64,000 nt of DNA from Brevundimonas subvibrioides (GCF_027271155.1 NZ_CP114542.1:1302001-1366000); one strand, 5' to 3'; shown: positions 25,106 through 34,658, counted from the first letter of the stretch. Numbers and translations: made by a program. The notes: a model not told the origin generated them from the sequence alone.

Positions 25106-26428
25106 TCAGACCTTCATATCGACGCGCTCTGGCGTCAGGGTGAGAGACATCCAGCGGGGGGGCACGAGGCTTGCCTCCGCATCGAGAGTGAGGCGCGAGG
25201 CGGCACCGAAGGCGCGGGCCGGATTGCGGTCATGACCCCGATCGAAGCCGCCGGCACCGGACGAGGGCTCGCGCTGGTCGAACGAGAGGGCATCGTCGGC
25301 GACGGTGAAGCCCGCGTCGGTCAGCTGACGGCGCAACTCATCGACCCGCCCGCGCAGGTCGGCGGCCGCCAGGGGATTGTCGAAGGCCAGGCGGGCCGAC
25401 AGCTGACCGTCTGCATCGATGTCCAGGCTGACGTCGACACGGCCGAGGTCGTCGGGGGTCAGAGCCATCTCGAACCGCGTGGAACGCCCTTCCAGCTTCT
25501 TGACGATCTGGGCGGCGATCTGGGCCGTGGCGTAGATCGCACCCTGGGACAGGGTGGACAGCATCGGGGTCGCGGCGGCGGCGGCCTGGGCCGCGCGGGT
25601 CTCTGCCGGGGTAGCGCTCTGGAGCGTCTGTGCGGGCTCGGCGGAGTCGATCCGGGTCACGGCGGCCGAAGCGGGTTCGGTGGCGGTCTTCGATGCGGTG
25701 GCCGCGGCGTCTGTTGCCTTGCCCTCGGGTGACGATGCGTTCGCAGCTCTCGCACCCGTATCGGTCTCGCCGGCCGGGGTCCGGCCGTTATCCGACGGTC
25801 CATGAGCGGCAGCGGCGTTGCCTGTCTTCGCCTGTTCGATCGTGTCACGCAGGCGCGGCGCAGCCGGTGCCTCATCAAGGACGGGAAGCAGGGAGGTGTC
25901 AGAGGCCTCCGCCTCGGCCGACGTGGCCGTGTCTTCCGAAGGGGCCTCGGTCGTCCGGGCCTCCGGGAGGGGCAGAGGCGCTGCCACCGGCGCGGCCGAC
26001 GGGGCGGGGAGGGTCATGGCCGGAGGGGGAGCGACGGCCTCCACAGGCGGCGCGGGCAAAGGCAGCAAGACAGTCTGTGAAGCGGAGGCCTGGCTATCCT
26101 CCGACGATGGCGACGCCGCGCCGTCCGTATCGATCTTCGGCAGGGGTGGAGCGACGATGAGTGGAACTGGGGTGGTCGCGGCCGGGTCGGGCTTCGCTTC
26201 TGTTCCAGCCTCGTCCGTCTTCTCGATCGCACCGTCGGCAGAGGCGGTCTCGGGGCTCTTGCCGGGCCGGGCAGGTGGACGCGGTGCCTCGGGCGCGGTC
26301 GCTCCGTCCAGAACGGTCGCGAAGGTGTCGGGCCGGGACTCGGCGCGCACGGGAGCGGATCGCCGCGACGGGGCGGCGGTCGGGGCCGTCACAAGGACGG
26401 GCGCGGGGGCGAGACCGGAAGCGGACAT
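25106..26428 (-). CDS. fliK: Flagellar hook-length control protein
   Basis: The 440-residue protein has a long Ala/Pro/Thr/Ser-rich N-terminal ruler region and a conserved C-terminal domain (FEMALTPDDLGRVDVSLDIDADGQLSARLAF ... LRRQLTDAGF) of the Flg_hook family. It sets hook length and switches export to filament subunits. The frame continues upstream to 26695 but passes through the promoter region, so I chose ATG 26428, which begins MSASGLAPAPV. A sigma-54-like promoter lies 58 bases or so upstream. Confidence 0.9.
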   Translation of the reverse strand: MSASGLAPAPVLVTAPTAAPSRRSAPVRAESRPDTFATVLDGATAPEAPRPPARPGKSPETASADGAIEKTDEAGTEAKPDPAATTPVPLIVAPPLPKIDTDGAASPSSEDSQASASQTVLLPLPAPPVEAVAPPPAMTLPAPSAAPVAAPLPLPEARTTEAPSEDTATSAEAEASDTSLLPVLDEAPAAPRLRDTIEQAKTGNAAAAHGPSDNGRTPAGETDTGARAANASSPEGKATDAAATASKTATEPASAAVTRIDSAEPAQTLQSATPAETRAAQAAAAATPMLSTLSQGAIYATAQIAAQIVKKLEGRSTRFEMALTPDDLGRVDVSLDIDADGQLSARLAFDNPLAAADLRGRVDELRRQLTDAGFTVADDALSFDQREPSSGAGGFDRGHDRNPARAFGAASRLTLDAEASLVPPRWMSLTLTPERVDMKV

Positions 26429-26497
26429 GCGAACGACAGGCGATTCAAGCTGGAGGTCGAGGGCGCCTGCTGCACCGGAACATTCAAATCGTCCGTC

Positions 26498-26512
26498 GCA
26501 AGGGTTGGGCCA
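26498..26512 (-). promoter_or_regulatory. Sigma-54-type promoter for fliK-flgD-flgE
   Basis: Read leftward, the sequence is TGGCCCA-ACCC-TTGC, which matches the TGGCACG-N4-TTGC pattern at both the -24 GG and -12 GC with the correct spacing. The start of transcription would fall near 26486, giving a leader of about 58 bases before fliK. Caulobacter flagellar hook genes use this kind of promoter with the activator FlbD. The whole 26429-26801 gap holds only this, its rightward twin and low-complexity sequence. Confidence 0.75.
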
Positions 26513-26650
26513 GCGATATGAATCGAGTCCAACTACCTGTTTTGAATGATAATATCCCCGTTCCCGTATCTGGGCGACAGCGTTTGGGCCCGTCGCTTCT
26601 TGCCGTGTCGAAGTCGATTCTTGCCCGGTGCCGCCGGGGCTTTTTCCGAC

Positions 26651-26665
26651 TGGCCCGACCCTTGC
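26651..26665 (+). promoter_or_regulatory. Sigma-54-type promoter for flgK-flgL
   Basis: TGGCCCG-ACCC-TTGC has -24 and -12 elements at the right spacing, 137 bases ahead of flgK. It is nearly the same sequence as the leftward promoter at 26498-26512. Two TTGCC motifs (26600-26610 and 26621-26633) between the two promoters might be activator (FlbD) sites, but that is a guess. Confidence 0.75.
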
Positions 26666-26801
26666 GCCCCTGATCCACCATGATGGATGCGTCACGTATC
26701 AGACTGAGGGATTTCAACGACTTGGCGGGATCGCCCTCCAGGACGGCTGGGCAAGACGCGCCGCTGGCCGGGCAGGGCTTGCCGGGCGGAGGGTTAATCG
26801 G

Positions 26802-28925
26802 ATGAGCCTGAACTCGATCCTGAACATCGCCAATTCGGGGCTTCAGACCGCCCAGCAGCAGCTGCGCGTCGTCTCGGACAATGTCTCGAACGTCAACACG
26901 CCCGGCTATATCCGCAAGATCGCCGAACAGAATTCCCTGACGACGCAAGGGGTCGGGTCGGGCGTCGAGGTCGCGAGCATCCGGCTGGCCACCGATCGCT
27001 TCCTGCAGGCCGCGTCACTGAATGCAGGGGCCGAGGCCGCGCGCCAGGGTGTGCGCTATGAACTGTATGACCGCATCCAGTCGCTGTTCGGCGATCCCGG
27101 TGGCGACAGCGGCTTCTTCTCGCAGATCGACGGAATATTCTCGTCCTTCGCTGCCAGTGCGGAGGGCCCGACATCCGGCGCGCGCCGCCAGGACACGATA
27201 TTCAAGACCCAGGCCGTATTCGATGAGGCGACGCGCATTTCCCGCCAGATCCAGGCCGTGCGCGAGGACGCCGATGGCCGGGTGCAGACCGCGGTCGAAA
27301 AGGTCAACGGCCTGCTGCAGCAGATCGAAACGCTGAACACCGAAATCGCGCGGGCGACGGTGGTGAACGGCGACGCGACGGGCTCGCAGACGCAACAGGC
27401 GCGGCTGGTGGACGAACTGTCGAGCCTGCTGGACGTGCAGGTCAGCCAGCGCTCGGTCGGCGGGGTGTCGATCCGGACCGGCGCCGGCATCCAGCTGGCC
27501 GGAAACGGCGCGGCGACGCTGGAGTATCAGCGGGCGAGCACGGTCAATGCCGAGAGCAGCTTCGGCGACATCTATGTGATCGAAAAGGGCGGCACGCAGC
27601 GCGCCCTGGCGGACGGACTGCAGTCGGGTGAAATCAAGGGTCTGCTGGAACTGCGGGACAAGGAGGCCCCGGCGACGGCCGAACGACTGGGCGAACTGGT
27701 CACCCGTGTCGCCGATGAGTTGAACCGCGCGCACAATGCGAACGCTGCGGTGCCCGCGCCGACGACCCTGACCGGGCGCAACGTCGGACAGGCGCTGGAT
27801 ACCGCTCTGACGGGCTTCACCGGCAAGACGACGATCGCGGTGGTCAATCCGACGACGGGCGCGCTCACGACACGGGCGGACATCGTGTTTTCCGGAGCCA
27901 CCCTGACGATCAATGGCACGGCCTCGACACCCGCGAACTTTCTGACCGATCTGAATACGGCCCTGGGCGGGGCGGCGACGGCGACCTTCACCAACGGGTC
28001 GCTGAAGATCACGGCGGCGGGCGCGAACGGGGTGGCCATCGCCGACGATCCGACCACGCCCAGCAACAAGGCCGGGCGGGGCTTCTCGCACTATTTCGGT
28101 CTGAACGACCTGGTCTCGACCGACCGTCCCGCGCTGTTCGATGCCGGTTTGACCACGACCTCCCAGCACGGCTTCACGCCCGGCGAGACGGTGACCTTGC
28201 GGATCGCCGGCGAGACCGGGTCGCGCATCCGCGATGTCGAGGTCGCCGTGCCGGCCGGAACCGGCACCGTCAGAGAGCTGATTACCGCCCTGAACGACAT
28301 GACGACAGGGGTGGGGCGATACGGCAGCTTCGCGCTGGACGCCTCGGGCGAAATGAAGTTCACGCCGATCGGCGATCCCGCTCCCAAGTTAAGCGTGGTC
28401 GGGGACACCACCACCCAGGTGCCGTCGGGCGTCTCGGTCACGGAGCTGTTCGGCATCGGCGGGGGCGTCCGGGCCTCGCGCGCCGACGGGTTCAAGGTCA
28501 GGACGGATATCCAGCAGAGCCCGTCGAAACTGGCGCTGGCGCAGCTGAACCTGTCGGCGGCGGCGGGCACCGCAGCCCTGAGTGCGGGGGACGGGCGGGG
28601 CGCGCTGCTGCTGGCCAACGCAGGTCAGGTGGCCTCGAAATTCTCGTCCGCCGGCAACAGTCCGGGCGGCAGTCTGTCGGTCTCGCGCTATGCGTCCGAG
28701 CTGTCGGGCGAGATCGGCGGGACGGCGGCGGCGCTCAAGACGCGGCAGGCCAGTGCCCAGGCTCTGGCCACCGAGGCGGACGCCCGGCAGTCGAGCCATG
28801 AGGGCGTCAACCTGGATGAAGAGCTGGTCCTGATGACGACCTATCAGCAGGCTTTCAATGCGTCGGCCCGCCTGATCCAGGCGGCGCAGGACATGTATGA
28901 CACGCTTGTAGGGATGGTGAGATGA
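26802..28925 (+). CDS. flgK: Flagellar hook-associated protein 1
   Basis: The 707-residue protein begins SLNSILNIANSGLQTAQQQLRVVSDNVSNVNTPGYIRK, the rod/hook-family terminus. It ends with LDEELVLMTTYQQAFNASARLIQAAQDMYDTLVGMVR, so both ends needed for stacking on the hook are present. The middle is variable. GGAGGG precedes ATG 26802. The frame runs upstream to 26628, but that stretch is leader. The stop overlaps flgL by four bases. Confidence 0.95.
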   Translation: MSLNSILNIANSGLQTAQQQLRVVSDNVSNVNTPGYIRKIAEQNSLTTQGVGSGVEVASIRLATDRFLQAASLNAGAEAARQGVRYELYDRIQSLFGDPGGDSGFFSQIDGIFSSFAASAEGPTSGARRQDTIFKTQAVFDEATRISRQIQAVREDADGRVQTAVEKVNGLLQQIETLNTEIARATVVNGDATGSQTQQARLVDELSSLLDVQVSQRSVGGVSIRTGAGIQLAGNGAATLEYQRASTVNAESSFGDIYVIEKGGTQRALADGLQSGEIKGLLELRDKEAPATAERLGELVTRVADELNRAHNANAAVPAPTTLTGRNVGQALDTALTGFTGKTTIAVVNPTTGALTTRADIVFSGATLTINGTASTPANFLTDLNTALGGAATATFTNGSLKITAAGANGVAIADDPTTPSNKAGRGFSHYFGLNDLVSTDRPALFDAGLTTTSQHGFTPGETVTLRIAGETGSRIRDVEVAVPAGTGTVRELITALNDMTTGVGRYGSFALDASGEMKFTPIGDPAPKLSVVGDTTTQVPSGVSVTELFGIGGGVRASRADGFKVRTDIQQSPSKLALAQLNLSAAAGTAALSAGDGRGALLLANAGQVASKFSSAGNSPGGSLSVSRYASELSGEIGGTAAALKTRQASAQALATEADARQSSHEGVNLDEELVLMTTYQQAFNASARLIQAAQDMYDTLVGMVR

Positions 28926-29851
28926 ACCGCGTTTCGACCTCGGGTAACTACCAGTCGGCCCTGCTGAATCTGATGGCGTCCCAGCAGCAGCAGGCCGATG
29001 CCAACAACCGCGTCTCGACGCAGAAGAACGCCACCGACCTGAGCGGCTTCGGTCGCAGCTCCGAGGCCGTGACGGCGCTGAAAGCCGCGTCCAACCGGGT
29101 ACAGGGCTTTCTCGACACGGGCGAGACCGTCGGGGCGCGGCTGGAGGCCCAGGACCTGGCACTGAACCGGGTCATCGACGGCGTCGGTGGTGCTCGCGAA
29201 GCGATCGCCGGTGTCCTCTCCACGGATTCGGCGAGCACGTTGATGCTGGACCTGGAAAGTCATTTCGCCTCGGTGACCGGGGGGCTGAACACGCGGCATC
29301 AGGGCGGATATCTGTTCGGCGGCGCCAATACGACACAGCAACCGGTGTCCGTGGCCAACCTGTCGGACCTGGCCGCCGCCCCGACCGTCGCCAGCACGTT
29401 CAACAACGACACGATCAAGCCGGTATCGCGGGTGGCCGAAAACACCTCGCTGGAGACCGGCTACCTGGCCAGCGATCTGGGCTCCACGATTTTCCAGATT
29501 TTCAAGGACATCAAGGCTTACAACGACAATCCCCTGACAGGACCGCTCACGGGCCGGCCGACGGATGCGCAGGAAGCCTTTCTGACGACCCAGCTGGCCC
29601 GGCTGGATGCGGCCAGAACCTCGGCGATCGACACGACGGCCCGCAACGGCGCGTTGCAGAAGCAGGTCGAACAGATCGGACAGAGCCACACGGCGCAACT
29701 GAAATCACTGGACGAGATGGTGTCCAAGCACACCGACGCCGACATGGCCAAGGCCGTGACGGACCTTCAGCAGGCGCAGATCGCGGTGCAGGCGAGCGCC
29801 CAGGTCATCAGCCAGCTGCGCGACGTGAGCTTGCTGAACTATCTGAGGTAG
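28922..29851 (+). CDS. flgL: Flagellar hook-associated protein 3
   Basis: The 309-residue protein starts MNRVSTSGNYQSALLNLMASQQQQADANNRVSTQKNATDLSGFG and has a C-terminal helix with VQASAQVISQLRDVSLLNYLR, both characteristic of FlgL/flagellin-type hook-filament junction proteins. It is coupled to flgK by an ATGA overlap at 28922-28925. FlgK and FlgL form the two junction layers between hook and filament. The terminal 57-base gap leads to the radical SAM gene, which has its own control site. Confidence 0.95.
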   Translation: MNRVSTSGNYQSALLNLMASQQQQADANNRVSTQKNATDLSGFGRSSEAVTALKAASNRVQGFLDTGETVGARLEAQDLALNRVIDGVGGAREAIAGVLSTDSASTLMLDLESHFASVTGGLNTRHQGGYLFGGANTTQQPVSVANLSDLAAAPTVASTFNNDTIKPVSRVAENTSLETGYLASDLGSTIFQIFKDIKAYNDNPLTGPLTGRPTDAQEAFLTTQLARLDAARTSAIDTTARNGALQKQVEQIGQSHTAQLKSLDEMVSKHTDADMAKAVTDLQQAQIAVQASAQVISQLRDVSLLNYLR

Positions 29852-29890
29852 GCCTGCGACCGAACGCCTCTCGATCGCGTTGTCGAATGA

Positions 29891-29905
29891 GAACATAATG
29901 GCAAC
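29891..29905 (+). promoter_or_regulatory. LexA-like box in front of the repair module
   Basis: GAAC-N7-CAAC at 29891-29905 differs from the alphaproteobacterial LexA consensus GAAC-N7-GAAC by one base. It ends three bases before the start codon of the radical SAM gene, so a bound repressor would block translation initiation or a leaderless transcript. LexA control is inferred. Confidence 0.45.
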
Positions 29906-29907
29906 AT

Positions 29908-31149
29908 ATGGCTCAGCTCGATCTCAGGAAGAAACTGTCGGTTCTGGCTGACGCGGCGAAATACGATGCGTCCTGCGCCTCATCGGGAACGTCGAAACGC
30001 GACTCGAAGGGCGGCAAGGGGCTCGGGTCGACCGAGGGGATGGGAATCTGTCACGCCTATACGCCGGACGGGCGCTGCGTTTCCCTGCTCAAGATCCTGC
30101 TGACCAACTTCTGCATCTACGACTGCGTCTACTGCATCAACCGGGCGTCCTCGAACGTCCAGCGGGCGCGGTTCAACGTGGACGAGGTGGTCGAGCTGAC
30201 GCTGAACTTCTATCGCCGGAACTATATCGAGGGCCTGTTCCTGTCGTCGGGCATCATCCGCTCGGGCGACTACACGATGGAGCAGATGGTTCTGGTGGCG
30301 AAAAAGCTGCGCGAGGAGCACGATTTTCGCGGCTACATCCACCTGAAGCTGATCCCTGAAGCGGACCCGAAGCTGGTCGAGCAGGCGGGGCTGTATGCCG
30401 ACCGGCTTTCGGCCAATGTCGAACTTCCCCGAGACGAGGCCATGGGCCGGTTCGCACCGCAGAAGGACGTCGGCGTCATCAAGAAGGCGATGGCCGATGT
30501 GCGTCGCTCGGTCGAGGCTGCGCGGCCCCAGAAGAAGGACCGGGCCAGGCCGCCGAAGTTCGCGCCGGCGGGCCAGTCGACCCAGTTGATCATCGGCGCG
30601 GACGGAGCCCCGGATACCGAGATCATCGACCGGTCGGCGGCGCTGTACGGCGGCTATGGCCTGCGCCGGGTCTATTACTCCGCCTTCTCGCCCATTCCGG
30701 ATTCAAGTGCGGCCCTGCCGTTGTCGAAGCCGCCCCTGATGCGCGAGCACCGGCTTTACCAGGCCGACTGGTTGATGCGGTTCTATGGCTTCAGTCCGCC
30801 GGAGATCGGGGAGGCGACGACCGGCGGGATGCTGGACCTGGCGATCGATCCGAAACTGGCCTGGGCCCTGAACCGGCGCGAGCGGTTTCCGGTGAACGTC
30901 AACACGGCGGCGCGCGAGGATCTGTTGCGGGTGCCGGGGCTGGGTGTGAAATCCGTCAACCGGATGATTTCGATCCGCAGATATCGGACATTGAGGCTGG
31001 AAGACGTGGCGCGCCTGTGCCGGGGCATCGACAAGGTCCGGCCCTTCATCACGGCGCTGGACTGGACACCCGGCGGCCTGACGGACGCTGTCGATCTGCG
31101 GGCGCGGCTCGTCCCGGAACCGAAGGCGGTGCAACTGAGCTTGTTCTGA
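29908..31149 (+). CDS. Putative DNA-repair/modification radical SAM protein
   Basis: The 413-residue protein has a radical SAM cluster CxxxCxxC at Cys69, Cys73 and Cys76 (NFCIYDCVYC). Near the C-terminus it has a helix-hairpin-helix DNA-binding motif (about 330-365, NVNTAAREDLLRVPGLGVKSVNRM). This matches the TIGR03916-type family that is always paired with the UdgX-type gene, as here one base later. It probably recognises or repairs a modified base, but its reaction is not known. A LexA-like box lies just upstream. Confidence 0.88.
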   Translation: MAQLDLRKKLSVLADAAKYDASCASSGTSKRDSKGGKGLGSTEGMGICHAYTPDGRCVSLLKILLTNFCIYDCVYCINRASSNVQRARFNVDEVVELTLNFYRRNYIEGLFLSSGIIRSGDYTMEQMVLVAKKLREEHDFRGYIHLKLIPEADPKLVEQAGLYADRLSANVELPRDEAMGRFAPQKDVGVIKKAMADVRRSVEAARPQKKDRARPPKFAPAGQSTQLIIGADGAPDTEIIDRSAALYGGYGLRRVYYSAFSPIPDSSAALPLSKPPLMREHRLYQADWLMRFYGFSPPEIGEATTGGMLDLAIDPKLAWALNRRERFPVNVNTAAREDLLRVPGLGVKSVNRMISIRRYRTLRLEDVARLCRGIDKVRPFITALDWTPGGLTDAVDLRARLVPEPKAVQLSLF

Positions 31150-31150
31150 G

Positions 31151-32620
31151 ATGGCGACTGCGGAACTGGCCCACGAGACGGATTTCGACGGCTGGCGCGA
31201 GGCCGCGCGGCGGTTCCGACTGTCGGGGGTCGAGCCGGCCGGGGCGCGGTTCGTGGTCGTGGGTGGCGAGGCTTCGGGGTCGCTGTTCGACGGCGAGGGG
31301 CCCGGTCCGTCCGACCTGCCGCGAGAGTCGGCCTTCACCGTCCCCAAGGCCTTCGTCGATGTGGCGCGCGAGGTGATGCTGCATCGCTCGGCCGACCGGT
31401 TCGACCTGCTTTACCGCATCTTGTGGCGGCTGAGGGACGAACCGGATCTGATGAAGGTGACGTCGGATGCCGACGTCGCCGACGCCCTTGAGCGGGTCAG
31501 GAACGTCAGTCGCGCCGCGCACAAGATGAAGGCCTTCGTCCGTTTCCGGTTGGTCCAGGCTCCGGCCGTCGCCGGGGTGGGCGGAGAACCCGGGGACGTC
31601 TATGTCGCCTGGTTCGAACCGGCGCACCGGGTGCTGGAGAAAACCGCGCCGTTCTTCGTGCGGCGGTTCGCCAATATGCGGTGGTCGATCCTGACGCCGG
31701 AAGGATCGGCGTTCTGGGACGGCGAGGCCCTGACGACCGGCCCCGGTGCCAGGCCGGAGGACGCCCCCCGGGATGACGAGATGGAGGCGTTCTGGAAGAC
31801 CTACTATGCCTCGACCTTCAATCCGGCCCGGCTGAAGACGAAGACCATGCAGGGCGAGATGCCCAGGCGGTACTGGAAGAACCTGCCCGAGGCGTCGCTG
31901 ATCCCCGAGTTGATCGCGGCGTCGCGGGATCGGACCGAGACCATGGTCGATCGCGCCCCGTCAGCCCCCAACCTCAAGCTTGCTGGAGCGGTCGCGCCCG
32001 ACGCCCGCCTCGGCGGACTGGACGACGGGCGGGTCACGTCTGACCCGACCGAACTCAGTCAGGCGATCCAGGGCTGTCGGCGCTGTCCCCTGTGGCGCGA
32101 TGCGACCCAGGGCGTCTGTGGCGTGGGGCCCGTAGGTGCCAAGCTGATGATCGTCGGCGAGCAACCGGGGGATCAGGAAGATCTGGCGGGCCTCCCCTTT
32201 GTCGGGCCGGCGGGGCAGGTTCTGGACGCCGCGCTTCAGGAGGCGGGCATCGATCGGTCCGATGTCTATGTCACCAATGCCGTCAAGCACTTCAAGCATG
32301 AGCCGCGCGGCCAACGCAGGCTGCACAAGACGCCGAATGCGGGGGAGGTCACAGCGTGCCGGTGGTGGCTGGATCAGGAGCGCGCGATCGTGCGGCCTCG
32401 CCTGACCCTCGCATTGGGCGCGACCGCAGCGTTTGCCGTTCTGAATCAAAAGGTCGCCGTGACGAAGACGCGCGGGGAACCTTTGCCATTGCCCGACGGT
32501 TCTCGCGCCATGGTCACGGTTCACCCCTCCTACCTGCTCCGACTTCCCGACGAGGCTGCGAAGGCGCGCGAACGGGCGGCCTTCGTGCGCGACCTGATCC
32601 GGGCCCGTGGTCTGCTCTGA
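31151..32620 (+). CDS. DUF4130-UdgX fusion uracil-DNA-binding protein
   Basis: The 489-residue protein has an N-terminal DUF4130 domain (about 1-260, found beside the radical SAM partner) and a C-terminal UdgX-type uracil-DNA glycosylase domain. In the latter, GEQPGDQED lies at about 336-344 and the loop QRRLHKTP at about 389-395. Its His392 corresponds to the histidine that in Mycobacterium UdgX forms a covalent bond with the DNA. So this protein probably removes uracil by staying bound to the site. It follows the radical SAM gene by one base, and the two form one repair module. Confidence 0.88.
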   Translation: MATAELAHETDFDGWREAARRFRLSGVEPAGARFVVVGGEASGSLFDGEGPGPSDLPRESAFTVPKAFVDVAREVMLHRSADRFDLLYRILWRLRDEPDLMKVTSDADVADALERVRNVSRAAHKMKAFVRFRLVQAPAVAGVGGEPGDVYVAWFEPAHRVLEKTAPFFVRRFANMRWSILTPEGSAFWDGEALTTGPGARPEDAPRDDEMEAFWKTYYASTFNPARLKTKTMQGEMPRRYWKNLPEASLIPELIAASRDRTETMVDRAPSAPNLKLAGAVAPDARLGGLDDGRVTSDPTELSQAIQGCRRCPLWRDATQGVCGVGPVGAKLMIVGEQPGDQEDLAGLPFVGPAGQVLDAALQEAGIDRSDVYVTNAVKHFKHEPRGQRRLHKTPNAGEVTACRWWLDQERAIVRPRLTLALGATAAFAVLNQKVAVTKTRGEPLPLPDGSRAMVTVHPSYLLRLPDEAAKARERAAFVRDLIRARGLL

Positions 32621-32724
32621 GCCGATGGACCCATGTTGCCGAATGATAACGCCTGTCGAACGACGTGCGTCGGCCGGGTTGGCCGGGCATGGGCGATTCA
32701 GTCGCACTCCGCTATGCAGTGCGC

Positions 32725-33843
32725 ATGAGCATGGCTGATTTCCAGATCGAGCAGGCAAGCGGCGGAGGCTCCGTCCTCAAGCTGACCGGCGACTGGACGA
32801 CCATGTCGCTGGGCCGCACGGGGCGTCGGCTGGCGGACCGCGTTTCGGGCCAGGCCATCAAATCCGTGGATCTCAGTGATCTGGGCCGGTTCGATACGGC
32901 CGGCGCCCTGGCCCTGGTTCAGGCGTCGGACCTGACCCTGCCGAAGGAAGCCTGGAGCGCGCGTCCGGAGGCCGGGCGCATCTATGCGATGGTCGAGACG
33001 CTGGAGCGCAAGTCGCAGCCCGCACCGAGGCGTCAGGCCTCGCTGACCCGCATCTTCGCCCGTATGGGCCACGGTGTGCACGACGCAGCGGCCGAGTTCC
33101 TGCTGTCGATGGCCTTTCTGGGCCGGCTGATGGCGGCGACAGGGAATGCGTTGCGTCACCCCGGCGCGATCCGCTGGCCGGCCTGGGTCAGCCAGGCCGA
33201 GCGGTCGGGCCTCGATGCCCTGCCGATCATCGCCGTGACCAACTTCTTCATCGGGGCCGTCATCGCCTTTCTGGGGGCCGATCTGCTGACCCAGTTCGGG
33301 GCGGGCGTGTTCGCTGTCGATCTGATCGGTGTCTCGATCCTGCGCGAGCTGGCGGTGCTGATCACGGCCATTCTGCTGGCCGGGCGCTCGGCCTCGTCGT
33401 TCGCGGCCGAGGTCGGTTCGATGCGCATGAATCAGGAGGTGGACGCCATGCAGGTCATGGGCGTCGACCCGTTCCAGGCGCTGGTGATCCCGCGTCTGGC
33501 GGCGATGCTGATCATGGTGCCGTTGCTGACCTTCGTGGGAATGGTGGCGGGTCTGTTCGGCGGGCTGATCGTGACCTGGAGCCAGCTGAGCCTGGGTCCG
33601 GCCTTCTTCCTGCAGCGCATGGTCGATACGCCCGAGATGTTCACCCACATGATGGTGGGCCTGTCCAAGGCCCCCGTCTTCGCCATCGTCATCGCCGCCA
33701 TCGGGTGCCGTCAGGGTCTGGCGGTGTCAGGCGATGTCGAGAGTCTGGGTCGGCGGGTGACCGCGGCCGTGGTGCAGGCGATCTTCGCGATTATCTTCCT
33801 CGATGCCGTCTTCGCCCTGATCTATCTGCAGCTGGACCTATGA
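32725..33843 (+). CDS. mlaE: MlaE-type permease with N-terminal STAS domain
   Basis: The protein has about 372 residues. The first 90 form a STAS-like domain (SMADFQIEQASGGGSVLKLTGDW... VDLSDLGRFDTAGALALVQ). The rest is the MlaE permease fold with about five membrane segments and GSMRMNQEVDAMQVMGVDPFQALVIPRL, the conserved coupling helix. In Gram-negatives MlaE is the membrane part of a lipid transport machine for the outer membrane. Here MlaB and MlaE are fused, as in many alphaproteobacteria. The start overlaps no other gene; its stop overlaps mlaF by four bases. Confidence 0.9.
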   Translation: MSMADFQIEQASGGGSVLKLTGDWTTMSLGRTGRRLADRVSGQAIKSVDLSDLGRFDTAGALALVQASDLTLPKEAWSARPEAGRIYAMVETLERKSQPAPRRQASLTRIFARMGHGVHDAAAEFLLSMAFLGRLMAATGNALRHPGAIRWPAWVSQAERSGLDALPIIAVTNFFIGAVIAFLGADLLTQFGAGVFAVDLIGVSILRELAVLITAILLAGRSASSFAAEVGSMRMNQEVDAMQVMGVDPFQALVIPRLAAMLIMVPLLTFVGMVAGLFGGLIVTWSQLSLGPAFFLQRMVDTPEMFTHMMVGLSKAPVFAIVIAAIGCRQGLAVSGDVESLGRRVTAAVVQAIFAIIFLDAVFALIYLQLDL

Positions 33844-34649
33844 CCGACGTCTCCCCCAGCATGCCCGCCAACGACGCGGCGAAAGAGCCCGAGGTTCTGA
33901 TCGAGGTGCGGGGTCTGCGCAGTCAATTCGGCGAACAGGTGATCCATGACAACCTCGACCTGGACGTCGTCCGGGGCGAGGTGCTGGGCGTCGTCGGTGG
34001 CTCGGGCACCGGCAAGACGGTGCTGCTGAACACGATCATCGGGCTGAAGGAGCCCGACGGCGGGACGGTCAGGATCTTTGGCCACGACACGGGCGACCTC
34101 TCGGAGGCCGACAGCGCCGATATCGAACGCCGGACGGGCGTCCTGTTCCAGCAGGGCGCGCTGTTCAGTTCGCTGAGCGTGCTGGACAACGTCGCATCCC
34201 CGATGGTCGAGCATACCAACCTGCCCAGGGACACGATCCGCGAACTGGCGGAGATGAAGATCGCGATGGTCGGCCTGAAGCCCGAGAGCCACCACCAGAA
34301 GCCTTCGGAGCTTTCGGGCGGGATGCGCAAGCGCGTCGGTCTGGCGCGGGCCCTGTCGCTGGATCCGGAACTGCTGTTCCTGGACGAGCCGACGGCGGGG
34401 CTGGACCCTATCGGGGCGGCGGCGTTCGACGAGCTGATCCGCAAGCTGTCGGACGATCTGGACCTGACCGTCTTCATGATCACACACGACCTCGATAGCC
34501 TTTATGCCATCTGCGACAAGGTTGCGGTGCTGGCCGACAAGCGGGTGATCGAGAAGGCCACGGTGCAGGAGCTGGAGAAATCCGACCACCCGTGGATCAA
34601 GGAATACTTCCTGGGACCGCGCGGTCGCGCGGCCACCAGGGCCGCCTAG
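33840..34649 (+). CDS. mlaF: MlaF-type ATP-binding protein
   Basis: The 269-residue ATPase has Walker A GGSGTGKT (about 54-61), signature LSGGMRKRVGLARAL and Walker B LLFLDEPTAGLDP. The Met-Arg variant of the signature (GGMRKR) is usual in Mla ATPases. It powers the MlaE permease for phospholipid movement between membranes. Translation is coupled to mlaE by an ATGA overlap at 33840-33843, and mlaD begins ten bases after its stop. Confidence 0.94.
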   Translation: MTDVSPSMPANDAAKEPEVLIEVRGLRSQFGEQVIHDNLDLDVVRGEVLGVVGGSGTGKTVLLNTIIGLKEPDGGTVRIFGHDTGDLSEADSADIERRTGVLFQQGALFSSLSVLDNVASPMVEHTNLPRDTIRELAEMKIAMVGLKPESHHQKPSELSGGMRKRVGLARALSLDPELLFLDEPTAGLDPIGAAAFDELIRKLSDDLDLTVFMITHDLDSLYAICDKVAVLADKRVIEKATVQELEKSDHPWIKEYFLGPRGRAATRAA

Positions 34650-34658
34650 AGGACCGAC

